DNA from: Mycoplasma testudinis ATCC 43263
Lineage (GTDB): Bacteria; Bacillota_I; Bacilli_A; Mycoplasmatales; Mycoplasmoidaceae
Direction of reading: 5' to 3'
DNA: 40,602 nucleotides
Assembly: GCF_000687795.1 (NCBI RefSeq)
Contig: NZ_JHXT01000014.1
Location: 1 to 40,602 of the forward strand
Below the pieces are notes generated by a model. The model saw only the letters and a list, made by a program, of their open reading frames with translations. It ran no database searches and was not told the origin of the DNA. Position numbers and translations under genes: made by a program. Positions 9,408 through 19,122 of the stretch are shown piece by piece (within the stretch, counting starts at the first letter, position 1; every line of letters begins with the position of its first letter).

Positions 9408-11165
9408 ATGGAAAACCAAGAAAATAAGAAGCCTCGATCTTTATCTGATGTCACTAAATTCGTATTAGATGATGATCCAGAAAAAAAAGATTCAGCTAAA
9501 ATAACTAAAAAAGTTAAAAAACTTGTAGTTAATAAAACAGTTTCACAAGTAGATAAAGTAACGCATAATTCGCGCTTCGTATTTCGTCCTGGAAAAGGGT
9601 GAAACGAAACTTATAGTATCGATCCAGCAACAGATAACGCTTCTCATGCGGGAGAAGAATTTACAACTCAAGAGTTAGAAGAAAAATTTGGGACTCAAGA
9701 TGAAGAAGAACAAAACTCAATAAACAGAGTTGAAAGTCAATCAGTTGTTAGTGACGAAAATAAAACTGAGTCATATGATTCTTCTAATGAAGACAAGCGG
9801 GACCATAATCAACATGACTTATCTATAGACTCGCTTAAAAATTTGGATTTAAGTCAGATTGGTACAGAAGTGTCAAATAGCACGACAGTAAAAATAGATC
9901 CTTTTGAGCCTTCATTGAATGATTCAAATAATAATGATAATTTAGATAATAATATTATTTTAGATCAAACTATAAATGATTCTAATGATCAAATTATTAC
10001 TTCTAAAATTAAAACAACTAAAGTAAAAAACAAGAAAAAAATAAACAAAGAAATTAAAAAATCTAAAAAGAGTTTAAAAACACAAAAAGTAAAAGTTTCT
10101 GATGAAACAAAACATCAAGAAGACAATTCACCTTTACCCGGTTCAGGTGATTTAACTAAAGCAAAAAAAGAGCTTAATCATGAAGTAAAGCAAAACGAAG
10201 TTATTATTGGGGCTCATGTCCTTACTAAAGAATTAGAATCACAAAGTTCAGTTGCAATCGATAAGATAACTATTTTAGTAGATGCTGAAAAGCAATCTCA
10301 AAAAATTCAAGAACTTCGTGAAGAAGCTTCATCTGAAGGCGAATTGAAATTAAAAGCTCCCAAAAATATTAAAGAACCAAAAGAAATTTCAGTTAAATTT
10401 CGACCTCCGGGACAAATTCATAAAAATACTAAATTTGAAGTTACTAAGCCGATAACTCAAAGTTTGATTAAAGATTCAAAAGAAATACTGGTTGATGATC
10501 TAATTGAAACTAAAGAATTAAGTTTTGCAATGCTTTCAAATAGTGAACCACAAAACTTAATTACTCAGGATAATGAAGACCTTCAAAAACCGGTTCTTAA
10601 TGAATTGTCTGCGCCTTCTGATGACGTAGTTTTGCCGATTACTAAGCAAGTTTATCCACAATATTCAGTTGCTAACCTAGAACCTTTGGAAATTGATTTA
10701 AAGTCTTATGAAAAAAGTAACTTAAATAGTTTGAAGAATATTGAACACGAGCAACTTGAATTAATTCGCAGAAAATATAATTCAACTATTCAAATTAGAG
10801 AGATTGTTAATTCTCATTCAGAATATAATGCCAAGAATTCTTATTTAATAAAAGTTTTACTTAAAGATCAAAATCGAAAGCAAAAATTGATACAAGAAGT
10901 TCTCAAGGATACAAATATTGATCCTGTATTGGATTCTTTACGTCACCAATTAGGTAAATTAAGTGTTTATATTGGAAACCTTCGAACAAAAATAAGCGAC
11001 ATTGAATTTGACCTGAATTTGCAGAATATTGATTTTGATTTAGGATGTCAAGCAATTCAACAATATGAGTTTAAGATTGTTGTAGCACAAAATATTCTTT
11101 CTAAATTACACGATCAGATTTTAAACAACAATCTAAAAGAACCAAAAAAAATTGGAAAAAAATAA
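9408..11165 (+). CDS. Large hydrophilic protein of unknown function with a C-terminal helical domain
   Basis: I do not recognise this 585-residue protein. It has no signal peptide and no membrane segment, so it is probably cytoplasmic. The N-terminal 65 residues include a basic stretch (KITKKVKKLVVNKTV) and RFVFRPGKGWNE, joined by a UGA Trp. Residues of about 80-330 are rich in Asn, Asp, Ser, Glu and Lys, look disordered, and include a very Lys-rich block (VKNKKKINKEIKKSKKSL). The last 140 residues (from LEPLEIDLKSYEK) look alpha-helical and coiled-coil prone and may be the folded part. The N-terminal and C-terminal pieces share one frame with no stop other than UGA. It follows the mnmG-rsmG-parA run on the same strand, separated by the ATPase remnant. 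Confidence 0.75.
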
Positions 11166-11294
11166 TTCGTTATTTATCTTTTATTTTCGATTTTCACTTA
11201 AGTTTGTTTTAGGATAGTAAATTTGAAAAATTTTTGATTTGAATGAGTTAAATTCTTTTTCAATCTCAAAAAATTATTTGCTTTTTTTAAAAAA

Positions 11295-11300
11295 TATAAT
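11295..11300 (+). promoter_or_regulatory. Probable -10 box (TATAAT) of the short ORF at 11320
   Basis: TATAAT lies 20 bp before the ATG at 11320, so a transcript would start with a leader of about 12 bases. No good -35 box is seen. Confidence 0.4.
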
Positions 11301-11319
11301 ATACTTACACCATAAAATT

Positions 11320-11454
11320 ATGAAACTTAGAAATTTATTTTGTAGCAAAACGGAAAAATCAATTAATGTCAAATCAAATTGACATATGATTTCATCTGTA
11401 AACGCGATTGCCATTGAGTATATGGCACGGCCGTTCTACAACAATAACTTCTAA
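11320..11454 (+). CDS. Possible 44-residue small protein
   Basis: ATG at 11320 opens a 44-residue frame (begins MKLRNLFCSKTEKSINVK, ends MARPFYNNNF) with one UGA Trp. It follows a TATAAT box and is followed by a strong hairpin at 11470. There is no clear ribosome-binding site, and I recognise no family. It lies in a stretch of almost 1.2 kb with no long gene. The region may instead be a transcribed leader, so coding is only tentative. Confidence 0.35.
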
Positions 11455-11469
11455 ACTCTTTCTTACTAT

Positions 11470-11499
11470 AAGCGGAGTTGAAGAAGATTCAACCCGCTT
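11470..11499 (+). terminator. Strong hairpin after the 44-residue ORF
   Basis: AAGCGG and GTTGAA pair with TTCAAC and CCGCTT around a GAAGA loop: 12 bp with one bulged A. It is among the most stable hairpins in the window. The following bases (TAATTCTTATTCTCTTT) are T-rich but not a pure T run. It may be a terminator or a structured element of a longer RNA. Confidence 0.5.
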
Positions 11500-11604
11500 T
11501 AATTCTTATTCTCTTTATATTAGTTTTTTATAAGTGGTGCGAACCTTCTTCATGATAGTTCTTAATTTTATTTATTTAAATTAATCATTTAAAGGAAAAA
11601 GACC

Positions 11605-11754
11605 ATGGAAAAATATAAAGTAGTCGAACAAAAAAAGTCCAAAAGCGAGTTTTTGGGGTTATCTAGTGTTTCATTAGCTCCAAATTATGTTTCTGTTCCA
11701 AGCTATATTTCCGTAACTAGTTTCTTAGTGTCTACACTAGAAAAAAAACGCTAA
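11605..11754 (+). CDS. Small protein of 49 residues, unknown
   Basis: The frame starts at ATG 11605 behind a good ribosome-binding site (AAAGGAAAAAGACC) and encodes 49 residues: a charged start (MEKYKVVEQKKSKSEF), a Ser/Val-rich middle (YVSVPSYISVTSFLVS) and a basic end (LEKKR). It has no UGA codon. The stop codon overlaps an 8-bp hairpin (AAAGTAAT at 11753-11760 with ATTACTTT at 11772-11779). I recognise no family. The ribosome-binding site makes translation plausible. Confidence 0.5.
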   Translation: MEKYKVVEQKKSKSEFLGLSSVSLAPNYVSVPSYISVTSFLVSTLEKKR

Positions 11755-11784
11755 AGTAATGATTATTAAAAATTACTTTACGAA

Positions 11785-11910
11785 GTTAACAATTTAGCAA
11801 AAGTTAGCAGTATCTGTTTTAGTAGATTTTTGCACTTCTTGAGAAAGGCATTTCTCAGTTGCAAAGACTGACTAAGCTAAAATGCCTAGCTTATTGTTGT
11901 TAACATTTTT
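11785..11910 (+). ncRNA. Candidate structured RNA: one long, interrupted hairpin
   Basis: Five nested stems fold this stretch on itself: GTTAACAA 11785-11792 with TTGTTAAC 11897-11904; AATTTAGC with GCTAAAAT (one mismatch); TTTAGT 11818-11823 with ACTAAG 11871-11876 (one G-U pair); TTTGCA 11829-11834 with TGCAAA 11860-11865; and TGAGAAA 11840-11846 with TTTCTCA 11851-11857 around a GGCA loop. Internal loops separate them. The outer stem is followed by ATTTTT, as in a terminator. No long ORF fits the region. The shape recalls 6S RNA, but I see no sequence proof; it lacks the GGAAGGAAGCAGC core of 4.5S RNA. It could also be the 3' structure of the small-ORF transcript. Confidence 0.45.
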
Positions 11911-12091
11911 CTAAAGGAAATCTGTTGAGTTATAAGTTATGGTTGTTGTTTGATATAGAAAGTAATTTGCGTTGGATTTCAAAGATCTTCATGTTTTAAT
12001 CACATTATGTATTTAATGAGAAAAAAGCGTTCATAAATTTTATAAATCTGTAACAGTAAGAATCTAGAAATTTTCCCAAATGAATTTAAAT
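11911..12091. other. Spacer with no recognisable gene
   Basis: Only very short frames occur here (nine residues or fewer). The stretch ends at a strong terminator at 12092, so something transcribed rightward probably precedes it, perhaps an extension of the structured RNA region. Confidence 0.4.
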
Positions 12092-12130
12092 AAAAATCCT
12101 TCTGCTTGTGAAAGCTGTGAAGGATTTTTT
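12092..12130 (+). terminator. Strong rho-independent terminator
   Basis: AAAAATCCTTC pairs with GAAGGATTTTT across a 16-base loop, ending in a T run. The A run on the left makes it able to act in both directions. The + strand gene it would serve is not an obvious protein gene; the nearest candidates are the small ORF at 11605 and the structured RNA. Confidence 0.75.
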
Positions 12131-12353
12131 GTTGTTATTTGTTTTTTTGCTGTATTAGTATCATAATTTTCAAATTTTTTAAAGACATATTTAATTTAGT
12201 TGATTCAAGATTTTTTTAACGTTCAATATCTTAACTAAAGGCTATTGTTGTTTAAACCATAAAAATATATTGGTGTTTTAATTTTTATAACTTTTGATTA
12301 AGTTAAAATATATAACAACATTTTCTAAATATACGGACTGAAGAGGCAAAACA

Positions 12354-15300
12354 ATGGCAGCAGATTGACTATGATTAAAAAACCGTTTAGTATCAGCTAA
12401 AACTAAATCGAATAGCTTTTGGCTACCTAGTTTATCTTCAACAGTTTTAGATATTGGAGAATTACTTAAAATTGCTTCTAACATTCGTGACCACTCTTTA
12501 AATGGTATCATGGACTTTTTAGGTAATAACGAATACGTAGAAATAGATTTGAAGCGTTTAAGAGATATTCCTGAACCTGAAAGTTTAAGAAGGTTTGGAA
12601 CAACCGATGATCTTTATAAGATTTTTCAAAACGATTTTGCTAAATTACATAAACAAATCAAAAGACAAGCTCGGGAATTGGGAGATGCGGGTGTTTTTAT
12701 TGGTCTGCCTATAATTGAAGGTCGGAATGAATTTGGTGATTATTTCCGAGCGCCATTATTATATGTGCAAGTGGAACTTGAACCAATTAATAGATATCAA
12801 AAAATAATTTTGCATATTAATCGAACAGAATATATCTTAAATCCGACCATCTTAGGAGTTGAAGTTAATAAAAAAGGTGTTTTGTTTAAAAACCAATATG
12901 ATTCTAAAAAACTGGATTTGATTGAAGCTTTAAATGCTTTTAAAGAACTTGACATTTATTTTAAGGCTCCACTAACAAATGAAGTGGTTCCCTTTGTTAA
13001 AAAAATGAAAAGCGATTTTACTGAAAGCGCTAAGGGTTTAAATATTAATCTTTTAACAAATAACGTTTTACTAGGGTTGTTTGAAGTTAAAGGCGATCGT
13101 TTATTCCAAGACTTTACTACCATGATGAGTAACGATCCGGAAGCAATTGATGATATTCTATCTAGTAAGAAAGATTTAATTTTTAATCATAAGGAATTCT
13201 TTGACAATTTTGATTTGAGTCAAATTTATTTGTTTAGTCAATTAGATATTTATCAACAACTAGCAGTTAAACACGCTTTAATTGGAGATATTGTTGTTGA
13301 AGGACCTCCAGGCACTGGGAAATCTGAAACCATTTTAAATATTCTAGCGAATATCGTTTTAAATGGTAAAACTGCCTTATTTGTAAGTGAAAAGGCTACT
13401 GCTATGGAAGTAGTTTATAACCGAATGGGTAATTTACGTCATATGGCAATGTATGTTCCAGGTTTAACTGAGGACAAAAAACGTTTTTATCGACAGTTTG
13501 CTGATTTTGAACAATACTTTAGCGATAACTACAGTAGTCAATTAGTAAATACTGCTCCTGCTAATTTTAAAAATAATTTAGTTCCAAGTTTTTATTCACT
13601 TGCTAAAGAAATTGACGGAATCTATACTCAAGAAATTAATACAGGTACTGATTCATATATTTTTAGAGATATCTTATTAAATTTCAAATTGATTGATGTT
13701 AGTTATATTAAATTAGATGATGTTTCACGATTTGACGAATGACTTGTAGTGTTTACTAATCAAAGTTGATTGGAACAACACCAAGCCTTTAGTGAATTGA
13801 AAAATCAACTTGCAAATTCTTGAGGAACAGAAACTTTTGAAGCTTTTTATGAATTGTGGAAGAAAGAGCCTGACAATAAACGACGCTTCCTTTCAATCAT
13901 CCGCAATTATTACAAAAGAAAAATCATTGGTGTTCCAAAACTTGCGAATCCCTTTGCGAAAGTTACTTCAAAAGAAGAAAGAACATATGATCTTTTACAA
14001 TTGCAATTTAAAAGATATGAGAATTTACAAAAATATTCTAGTAAATCTAAATATGAAGTTATTAAACGCAATCTTGATAATAATGTTTTAGATCACAAAC
14101 GTGACATTTTTTATTCTTGATTTATGCAAGAACAAAGTGCTCCAATTGTGGCCCGTATTAATGAATTGCAAAATAAATTTAAAACTTTTAAAGACTTGTT
14201 TGTTCAAAGTGTAAATGAATATATAGAAGCTTCCAAACGAAATTTGAAATCCAAAATTATTAAAAACTTTTTATCAGTATATGAAACAGATAAAAAACAA
14301 TTATTAGAAATTTGTCGTCAGGGACGCAATCCAAATCCTAAAGAAATTCCGTGATGGTTTAATATGAATCGAGATATTATCAATCGGCTATATCCTATTC
14401 ATATTATGTCTTTTGAAAGTGCATCCATTTTGTTGGAAAACAAACGAGATTTATATGATTATGTCGTAATTGATGAAGCAAGTCAAGTTTTTTTAGAGCG
14501 GGCTTTACCTGCACTTTACCGAGGTAATAAATACATTATTGCCGGTGATACCAAACAACTTCATCCTTCAAGTTTTTTCCAATCACGAGCCAATTATGAT
14601 GATGATGCTTTTGTGGAAATTAATAATGATAGTGCAATCGAAACTGATGAAGCAGTTAATGCTACTAGTTTAATTCATTTCTTAAAAGAACGGGCTCGAT
14701 TAAGCAGTATGTTAAAGTACCATTATCGTTCGGATTTTAGTAGTTTGATTGCTTTTACAAATAGCCATATTTATGAAAACGAATTAATTTTTATGAATAA
14801 AGCCATTAAACCTTCCCAAACTTTTATGGTTCATGAAGTCCTTAACGGAAAATGACAAAACAACAGAAATGCAGAAGAGGCTCAAGAAGTTGTTAAACGA
14901 TTGCAAAAACTAGTATTGACTGATGATTATCAAAAAACAATTGGAATTATCACCTTCAATAAAACCCAGGCCGATTTTATTGAAACATTATTAGATAAAG
15001 TTAATGACCCTTTAATTAATGAATGACGCGAACGGATGTCTGAAAACGGTGAGTATATTGGGCTATTTGTTAAAAATGTAGAAAACGTTCAAGGAGACGA
15101 AAGAGATATCATCATCTTTTCATTAGGTTATGATAAAACTGTAAATAATTATGGGCCGATAAGCAAAGAAGAAGGCGCCAACCGTTTGAACGTTGCAATT
15201 ACTAGGGCTAAGCACCGAATTGAGTTATTTAAAACTAATCAAGCAAGAGAATACAATGGATGATCAAGTAATTCTCCAGGGGCCAGATTGTTAGTAGAAT

Positions 15301-15716
15301 ATCTTGATTATTGTGAACAACAAGCTAGCCCGCTTGCACCAAAAATTAAAGCAGTAACCGAAAATAGTCACCCTAATGGAAACCTTAATCCCACAGCTAG
15401 TTCAAGAATTTCACAAGAAGTTTGAGAACAACTGAAAACTATTTTTGGGCAGTACTTTGAATTACGTAAAAATGTGATTGAAGGGACATATTTCTTTGAT
15501 GTCGTCTTTTATAAAGATGGTGTGCCAGTTTTAGCTATAGATATTGATTTACCTGAAATCAATGGGTTAGGTGAGTTCTACGAAAAAATGATTTATAAGA
15601 ACATCTTTTTGGAAAAACGAGGTTGGAAATATTTCCGAATCTGAACTTCTTCTTGACGATTATCACGAAAGAAAGTTTTGTTAAAAATTAAAGAAATTCT
15701 TGAAAATAAAATCTAA
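12354..15716 (+). CDS. Superfamily I helicase (DNA2/UPF1-like) with a C-terminal nuclease-like domain
   Basis: The 1,120-residue protein starts at ATG 12354 behind GAAGAGG; an in-frame TAA lies upstream at 12288. Helicase motifs in order are: Walker A GPPGTGKSE (residues 317-325), Walker B VVIDEAS with Asp707-Glu708, motif III AGDTKQLHP, motif V VQGDERDIIIFS and motif VI NVAITRAKHR. Between Walker A and B is a long helical insertion. The last 120 residues (FDVVFYKDGVPVLAIDID and RGWKYFRIWTSSW) resemble the Vsr/DUF559 endonuclease fold found at the end of DUF4011-type helicases. Several UGA Trp codons must be read through. A similar-sized helicase occurs in other mycoplasmas (MG140 type, from memory), so DNA repair or RNA handling is as likely as defence. 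It appears to be transcribed alone. Confidence 0.85.
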
Positions 15717-16092
15717 GCATTTTAAATTTTTATTGCCTTGTGAATTTCATTGTTTAATGGAGTATTGTAGTTTTTTCTAATCTAAATTTTAAAAAAAATA
15801 ATAAATCGCTAAATAATAAAAATCATTTGAGATACGGTAAAGCCACTAAGTAGATTTTTTTTCAGTCTGTGTTAATTTTGTAATATTATTTTGAATAGGT
15901 AACGAGTGTAACATACATAAAGGATTTATGTTTTTTATCTGCAACAAGCTAGATAAAACAAGGCTTTTTTAGATTTTATTTTTCTGTAGACATAAGATAT
16001 TTATAAAATTTTTTGGATCGAATTATAAAGATTTGCAAGTCACAGGACTTTAAAAAAAGTCAGTTTCATACTATATTAGTAGTAAATTTTTC
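15717..16092. other. Spacer without a gene; small hairpins only
   Basis: No frame of note occurs on either strand. TTTTATCT at 15933-15940 pairs with AGATAAAA at 15951-15958 and is followed a few bases later by GGCTTTTTT, so it might end a transcript. A second small hairpin, GACTTT-AAAA-AAAGTC, lies near 16048-16063. Confidence 0.4.
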
Positions 16093-16190
16093 AATTAGAA
16101 AATGTAAATTTATGTAATTAGAAAATGTATAATGATGTAATTAGAAAATGTATAATGATGTAATTAGAAAATGTAAATTAATGTAATTAG
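16093..16190. repeat. Four 23-bp tandem repeats (AATTAGAAAATGTA core)
   Basis: Copies start at 16093, 16116, 16139 and 16162 and are exactly 23 bp apart. Copies 2 and 3 are identical; copies 1 and 4 differ only in the second half (AAATTTATGT and AAATTAATGT against TAATGATGT). A fifth copy keeps only AATTAG. The array ends 113 bp before the ATPase gene start. It may be an iteron-like binding array or a slippage-prone repeat. Confidence 0.85.
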
Positions 16191-16303
16191 CTACTGAATA
16201 ACAATTACTCTGATGGTTTGAATGATTTTTATTAGAGACATGATAGGCCTATATTTACACATCAACTGCATTAAATAATTAGGGAGCACCAATAAAACAT
16301 TTT

Positions 16304-17581
16304 ATGAAACCTCAATATCTAAAACGAACAATTGAAAAACAAATAGAAAAAAAACTTCAAATTGTGGGAGCGGTTCAGATTATTGGGCCTAAATTTTGTG
16401 GTAAAACTACTACTGCAATCCAATATAGCAATAGTTTTATTAATTTATCTGAAGGAAATAACGCTCGCCTTGCTGAAGAAGATTCATTTTTTATATTGAA
16501 TGGCGAAAAACCTCGAGTGATTGATGAATGGCAAATAGTTCCGTCTTTATGAGATGATATTAGAAATTTAATAGACAAGGATTCATCGAAAGGTTCTTTT
16601 ATTTTGACTGGAAGTTCAACCCCTGTTAATGTTAAACAAATATATCATTCAGGTGCTGGACGAATAGCACCTTTAAAAATGCGAACAATGTCTTTATTTG
16701 AATCTTTTGAATCGTCTGGAGTGATTTCTTTGAAAAAACTTTTTGATGAAGGATGAAAGCCTGAATATTCTCAAGAGAACAAAAATTTTAATTTGCAACA
16801 AATTGCTTTTTATATATGCCGAGGTGGTTGGCCAGAATCAGTACTTCAAAAAAATTGTGAATTAAGTTTAGATTTAACCCGAACTTATTACGATAAAATC
16901 TTAGATTTTGGAAATTTTGAGTGGCAAAAATTTCGTAAAGTTAATAAGAGTTTACTAGATCGTTTGGTCAAAAGTTACGCCAGGAATATTTCGACTTCAA
17001 CCCCACTGACAACGATTTTAGAAGACGTCACACAATCTCTAGGATACGATATTAACTTGAGAACTTTAAAAAAATATGCCGATGTTTTGACAGAAACTTT
17101 TGTAGTTGAAGATTTGCCTGCTTGGAACCCAAATTATCGTTCCAAAGTTGCAATGAGAACTGTTCCAGTTCATCATTTTACTGATCCCTCAATTGCGTGT
17201 TGTGCTTTGGAATTATCTCCTAATGGCCTTTTGCAGGATTTAGAAACATTCGGATTTTTATTTGAGGATTTTGTTTTAAGAGATTTAAAAATATATACTG
17301 AAAGTATCGGTGGAAATGTTTTTCATTACCACGAAAGACGAGGTCTTGAATGTGATGCGGTCATTAATTTAAACGACGGACGATTTTGTCTTATAGAAAT
17401 AAAATTGGGGAGTCTTAAAGGTGTGTCTGAAGGAATCGCATCACTTTTAAAAATTGAAAAAAGATTTTCTGGAGAAAATCGGCACAAACCGCAATTTTTA
17501 ATGGTTATTACTGCAAAAGGTCCAGCATATAAAACTAGTGAAGGAGTATATGTTGTACCGATCAATTTTCTTCGTGATTAG
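16304..17581 (+). CDS. P-loop ATPase with a C-terminal DUF4143 domain (intact copy)
   Basis: The 425-residue protein is uninterrupted. Its P-loop is GPKFCGKTTT with Lys34, its Walker B-like segment is PRVIDEWQIVP, and the sensor region is FILTGSSTPV. The C-terminal half has the DUF4143 pattern ending with YHERRGLECDAVI and FCLIEIKLG, a nuclease-fold-like arrangement of acidic and lysine residues. Proteins of this family are widespread, often present in several copies, and have no settled function; toxin-antitoxin and mobile-element roles have been suggested. Two broken copies lie at 8651-9116 and 31153-32220. The second is close to this one: it shares ICRGGWP/MCRGGWP and ARNIS. The ATG at 16304 lies after the tandem repeats and has only a weak ribosome-binding site (AGGGAGC at some distance). 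Confidence 0.85.
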
Positions 17582-17760
17582 AAGTGATTTTTAACATACG
17601 TTAAATCTAAATCTTATTTCATAATTTGTGTGCGCATATTTATCTATTGATGTTAATATGTTTAATAACATAAGAACATGATAACGCTTGATGCGTTGGG
17701 TAAGTTATGTAAAACACATAATGAGCCGTTAAACTAAAAAAGACATTTATTAAAGAGCTA

Positions 17761-17815
17761 GATAGCAGCCCCAAAAGTTGGATTAAAAAAATCCAACTAA
17801 AGAGGGCTACTATTC
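17761..17815. mobile_element. Palindromic pair of IS3-type ends (insertion-sequence scar)
   Basis: GATAGCAGCCCC then AAAAGTTGGATT is followed at once by the near-inverse AATCCAACT and GGGCTACTATT. AGTTGGATT at 17776-17784 pairs perfectly with 17790-17798. The motif CCCCAAAAAGTTGGA is typical of the ends of IS3-family (IS150-group) elements, and a closely similar palindrome lies at 31477-31529. No transposase lies between the two ends. It is a deletion scar or a tiny non-autonomous element. It could also act as a terminator for the ATPase gene 180 bp upstream. Confidence 0.6.
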
Positions 17816-18158
17816 TGTTTAGATAGTAGTGAATTTAGAACTGGTACATACCTATACTAAAAATGGGAATCAACATGTTCTCGAGCAAAAATTTATTTCT
17901 AAAAAAACTGAAAAAATTAAATTTATTTCATCATGTGAGAAAAAAAGAAGATGGAATGAAAGTAAAAGTTACTGCTTTAATAATTCGTGTGTTGGAGCAT
18001 GAGACAATACAAAATTGCTTTTATAGTTATTTTTTCTTTAATTTTCAAAAAGGTAATAAAATCAGTACAATAAAATTTAAAAATTACAGATTTGACTTTA
18101 TTTTTAATATCAATAATTGTTGCCCATTTTCTTATCTCTTTTAGCTTTTAAAAAGTCA
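17816..18158. other. Spacer with no supported gene
   Basis: A 93-codon frame from 17863 to 18144 exists but has no ribosome-binding site and a low-complexity composition rich in Lys, Phe and Asn. I regard it as chance. The stretch ends in the AT repeat at 18159. Confidence 0.4.
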
Positions 18159-18175
18159 ATATATATATATATATA
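18159..18175. repeat. AT dinucleotide tract upstream of a lipoprotein gene
   Basis: Eight AT units plus a final A lie 39 bp before the lipoprotein ATG. Such tracts can gain or lose units by slippage and change promoter spacing, a known way for mycoplasmas to vary surface-protein expression. The tract is seen directly; variation is inferred. Confidence 0.6.
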
Positions 18176-18213
18176 AAATTCTTTTAGAAATATAAAGTAT
18201 CTAAAGGAAAAAT

Positions 18214-18960
18214 ATGAAAAAAATTAATTTCAAGAAATTTAAAATTTCTAAGAAAATTTGATTCTCTGGTCTTGCTTTAGCAGCTCCAACGATTGGAATC
18301 ATCGCTGGAGCTTGTGGAGCATCTAACAATAATGAAAAGCAAGATTCCACAAACTGATATACCAGCGCGCAATCTCAAAGCTACACCGCTAGCGATAAAT
18401 ATAAAGATCAAGATGCTGCTAGCGCACAGAGAAAATCATCACAAGAGTTTTCTCCTAAACCACCCCAAAGTGATCCTTCAAGCAGCCAACAAACTGTGTT
18501 AACAGACGCTGAACAAGCAGCTCGCGGAAAGGATTCTTTTAAACAACAATCTGATTTTTATTTCGCAACCTTTAATGATTTATCAAAAATACATTTACCT
18601 GCATTACCAGCAAATACAGCACTTTTAGATCCGTCTATGTTTGGCTCTTCTCCATCAGCAAGGCCTTCATCTATGTCAGATTTAACAAAGGTTAGTTTTA
18701 ATTTCTTTTTGGTAAATTTAAATTCATTAACTGTTTCTACTGTAGGGGATGCTAAAAACGGGACTCCTGTAAATGGAACCCAAACGTCTTCTTTTGTATG
18801 GTATGACAAAAATGGAAATGAGCACACAGCAAAAACTGTAGCTACTTTTAAAGAAGGCGAAAACCCTAAATTTGATCAAAGTGATCTTCCAACAGTTAAT
18901 GGTGGAATCACTATTGAGATATCAGGTTTTACTAAACCAGCACCCAATCCAAATAGTTAG
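18214..18960 (+). CDS. Small surface lipoprotein
   Basis: The 248-residue protein starts at ATG 18214 behind AAAGGAAAA. It has a lysine-rich start, a hydrophobic segment and a lipobox ending IIAGAC, with the acylated cysteine at about position 34. The mature part begins with a 70-residue linker rich in Ser, Gln, Asp and Lys. A folded C-terminal region follows from about residue 110 (FYFATFNDLSKIHLPAL to ITIEISGF). UGA Trp codons occur near 18260 and 18358. I recognise no domain. It should be anchored on the outer face of the membrane. A strong terminator follows, so it is a single-gene unit, perhaps varied by the AT tract in front. Confidence 0.85.
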
Positions 18961-18982
18961 TTTTCTCTTCTTTAAAGTATTT

Positions 18983-19022
18983 AAAAAAGTTGGCCTGCAT
19001 TTTGCAAAGACCAACTTTTTTT
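18983..19022 (+). terminator. Rho-independent terminator of the small lipoprotein gene
   Basis: AAAAAAGTTGG pairs with CCAACTTTTTT around a 17-base loop, ending in seven T residues. It starts 22 bp after the stop codon. Confidence 0.85.
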
Positions 19023-19122
19023 GTTTTGATTTTATTTGGCATTTTTTCAAAATTTCGTTAAAAAATTTATAACTTTAAAATATGAAAATGTTTACACATC
19101 TTTATTTTAATGTATACCGGAT

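Noticed and set aside
10652-10660. Perfect DnaA box TTATCCACA, in a region where mnmG-rsmG-parA might suggest a nearby origin
   Set aside because: It is single, lies inside a coding region, and no cluster of boxes or AT-rich unwinding repeats accompanies it. dnaA is not in the window.
11785-11910. Identification of the candidate RNA as 4.5S RNA, tmRNA or RNase P RNA
   Set aside because: The conserved cores I know for these RNAs (such as GGAAGGAAGCAGC of 4.5S RNA) are absent. Only an unnamed structured RNA is claimed.
12278-12511. 77-codon frame on the - strand at the helicase start
   Set aside because: It is the mirror of the helicase N-terminus, which has a ribosome-binding site and a continuous 1,120-codon frame.
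16093-16190. Tandem repeats as a CRISPR array
   Set aside because: The units abut without unique spacers and no cas genes are present.
17863-18144. 93-codon frame between the ATPase and the small lipoprotein
   Set aside because: No ribosome-binding site, composition dominated by Lys, Phe and Asn, no recognisable motif, and it overlaps the leader region before the AT tract.
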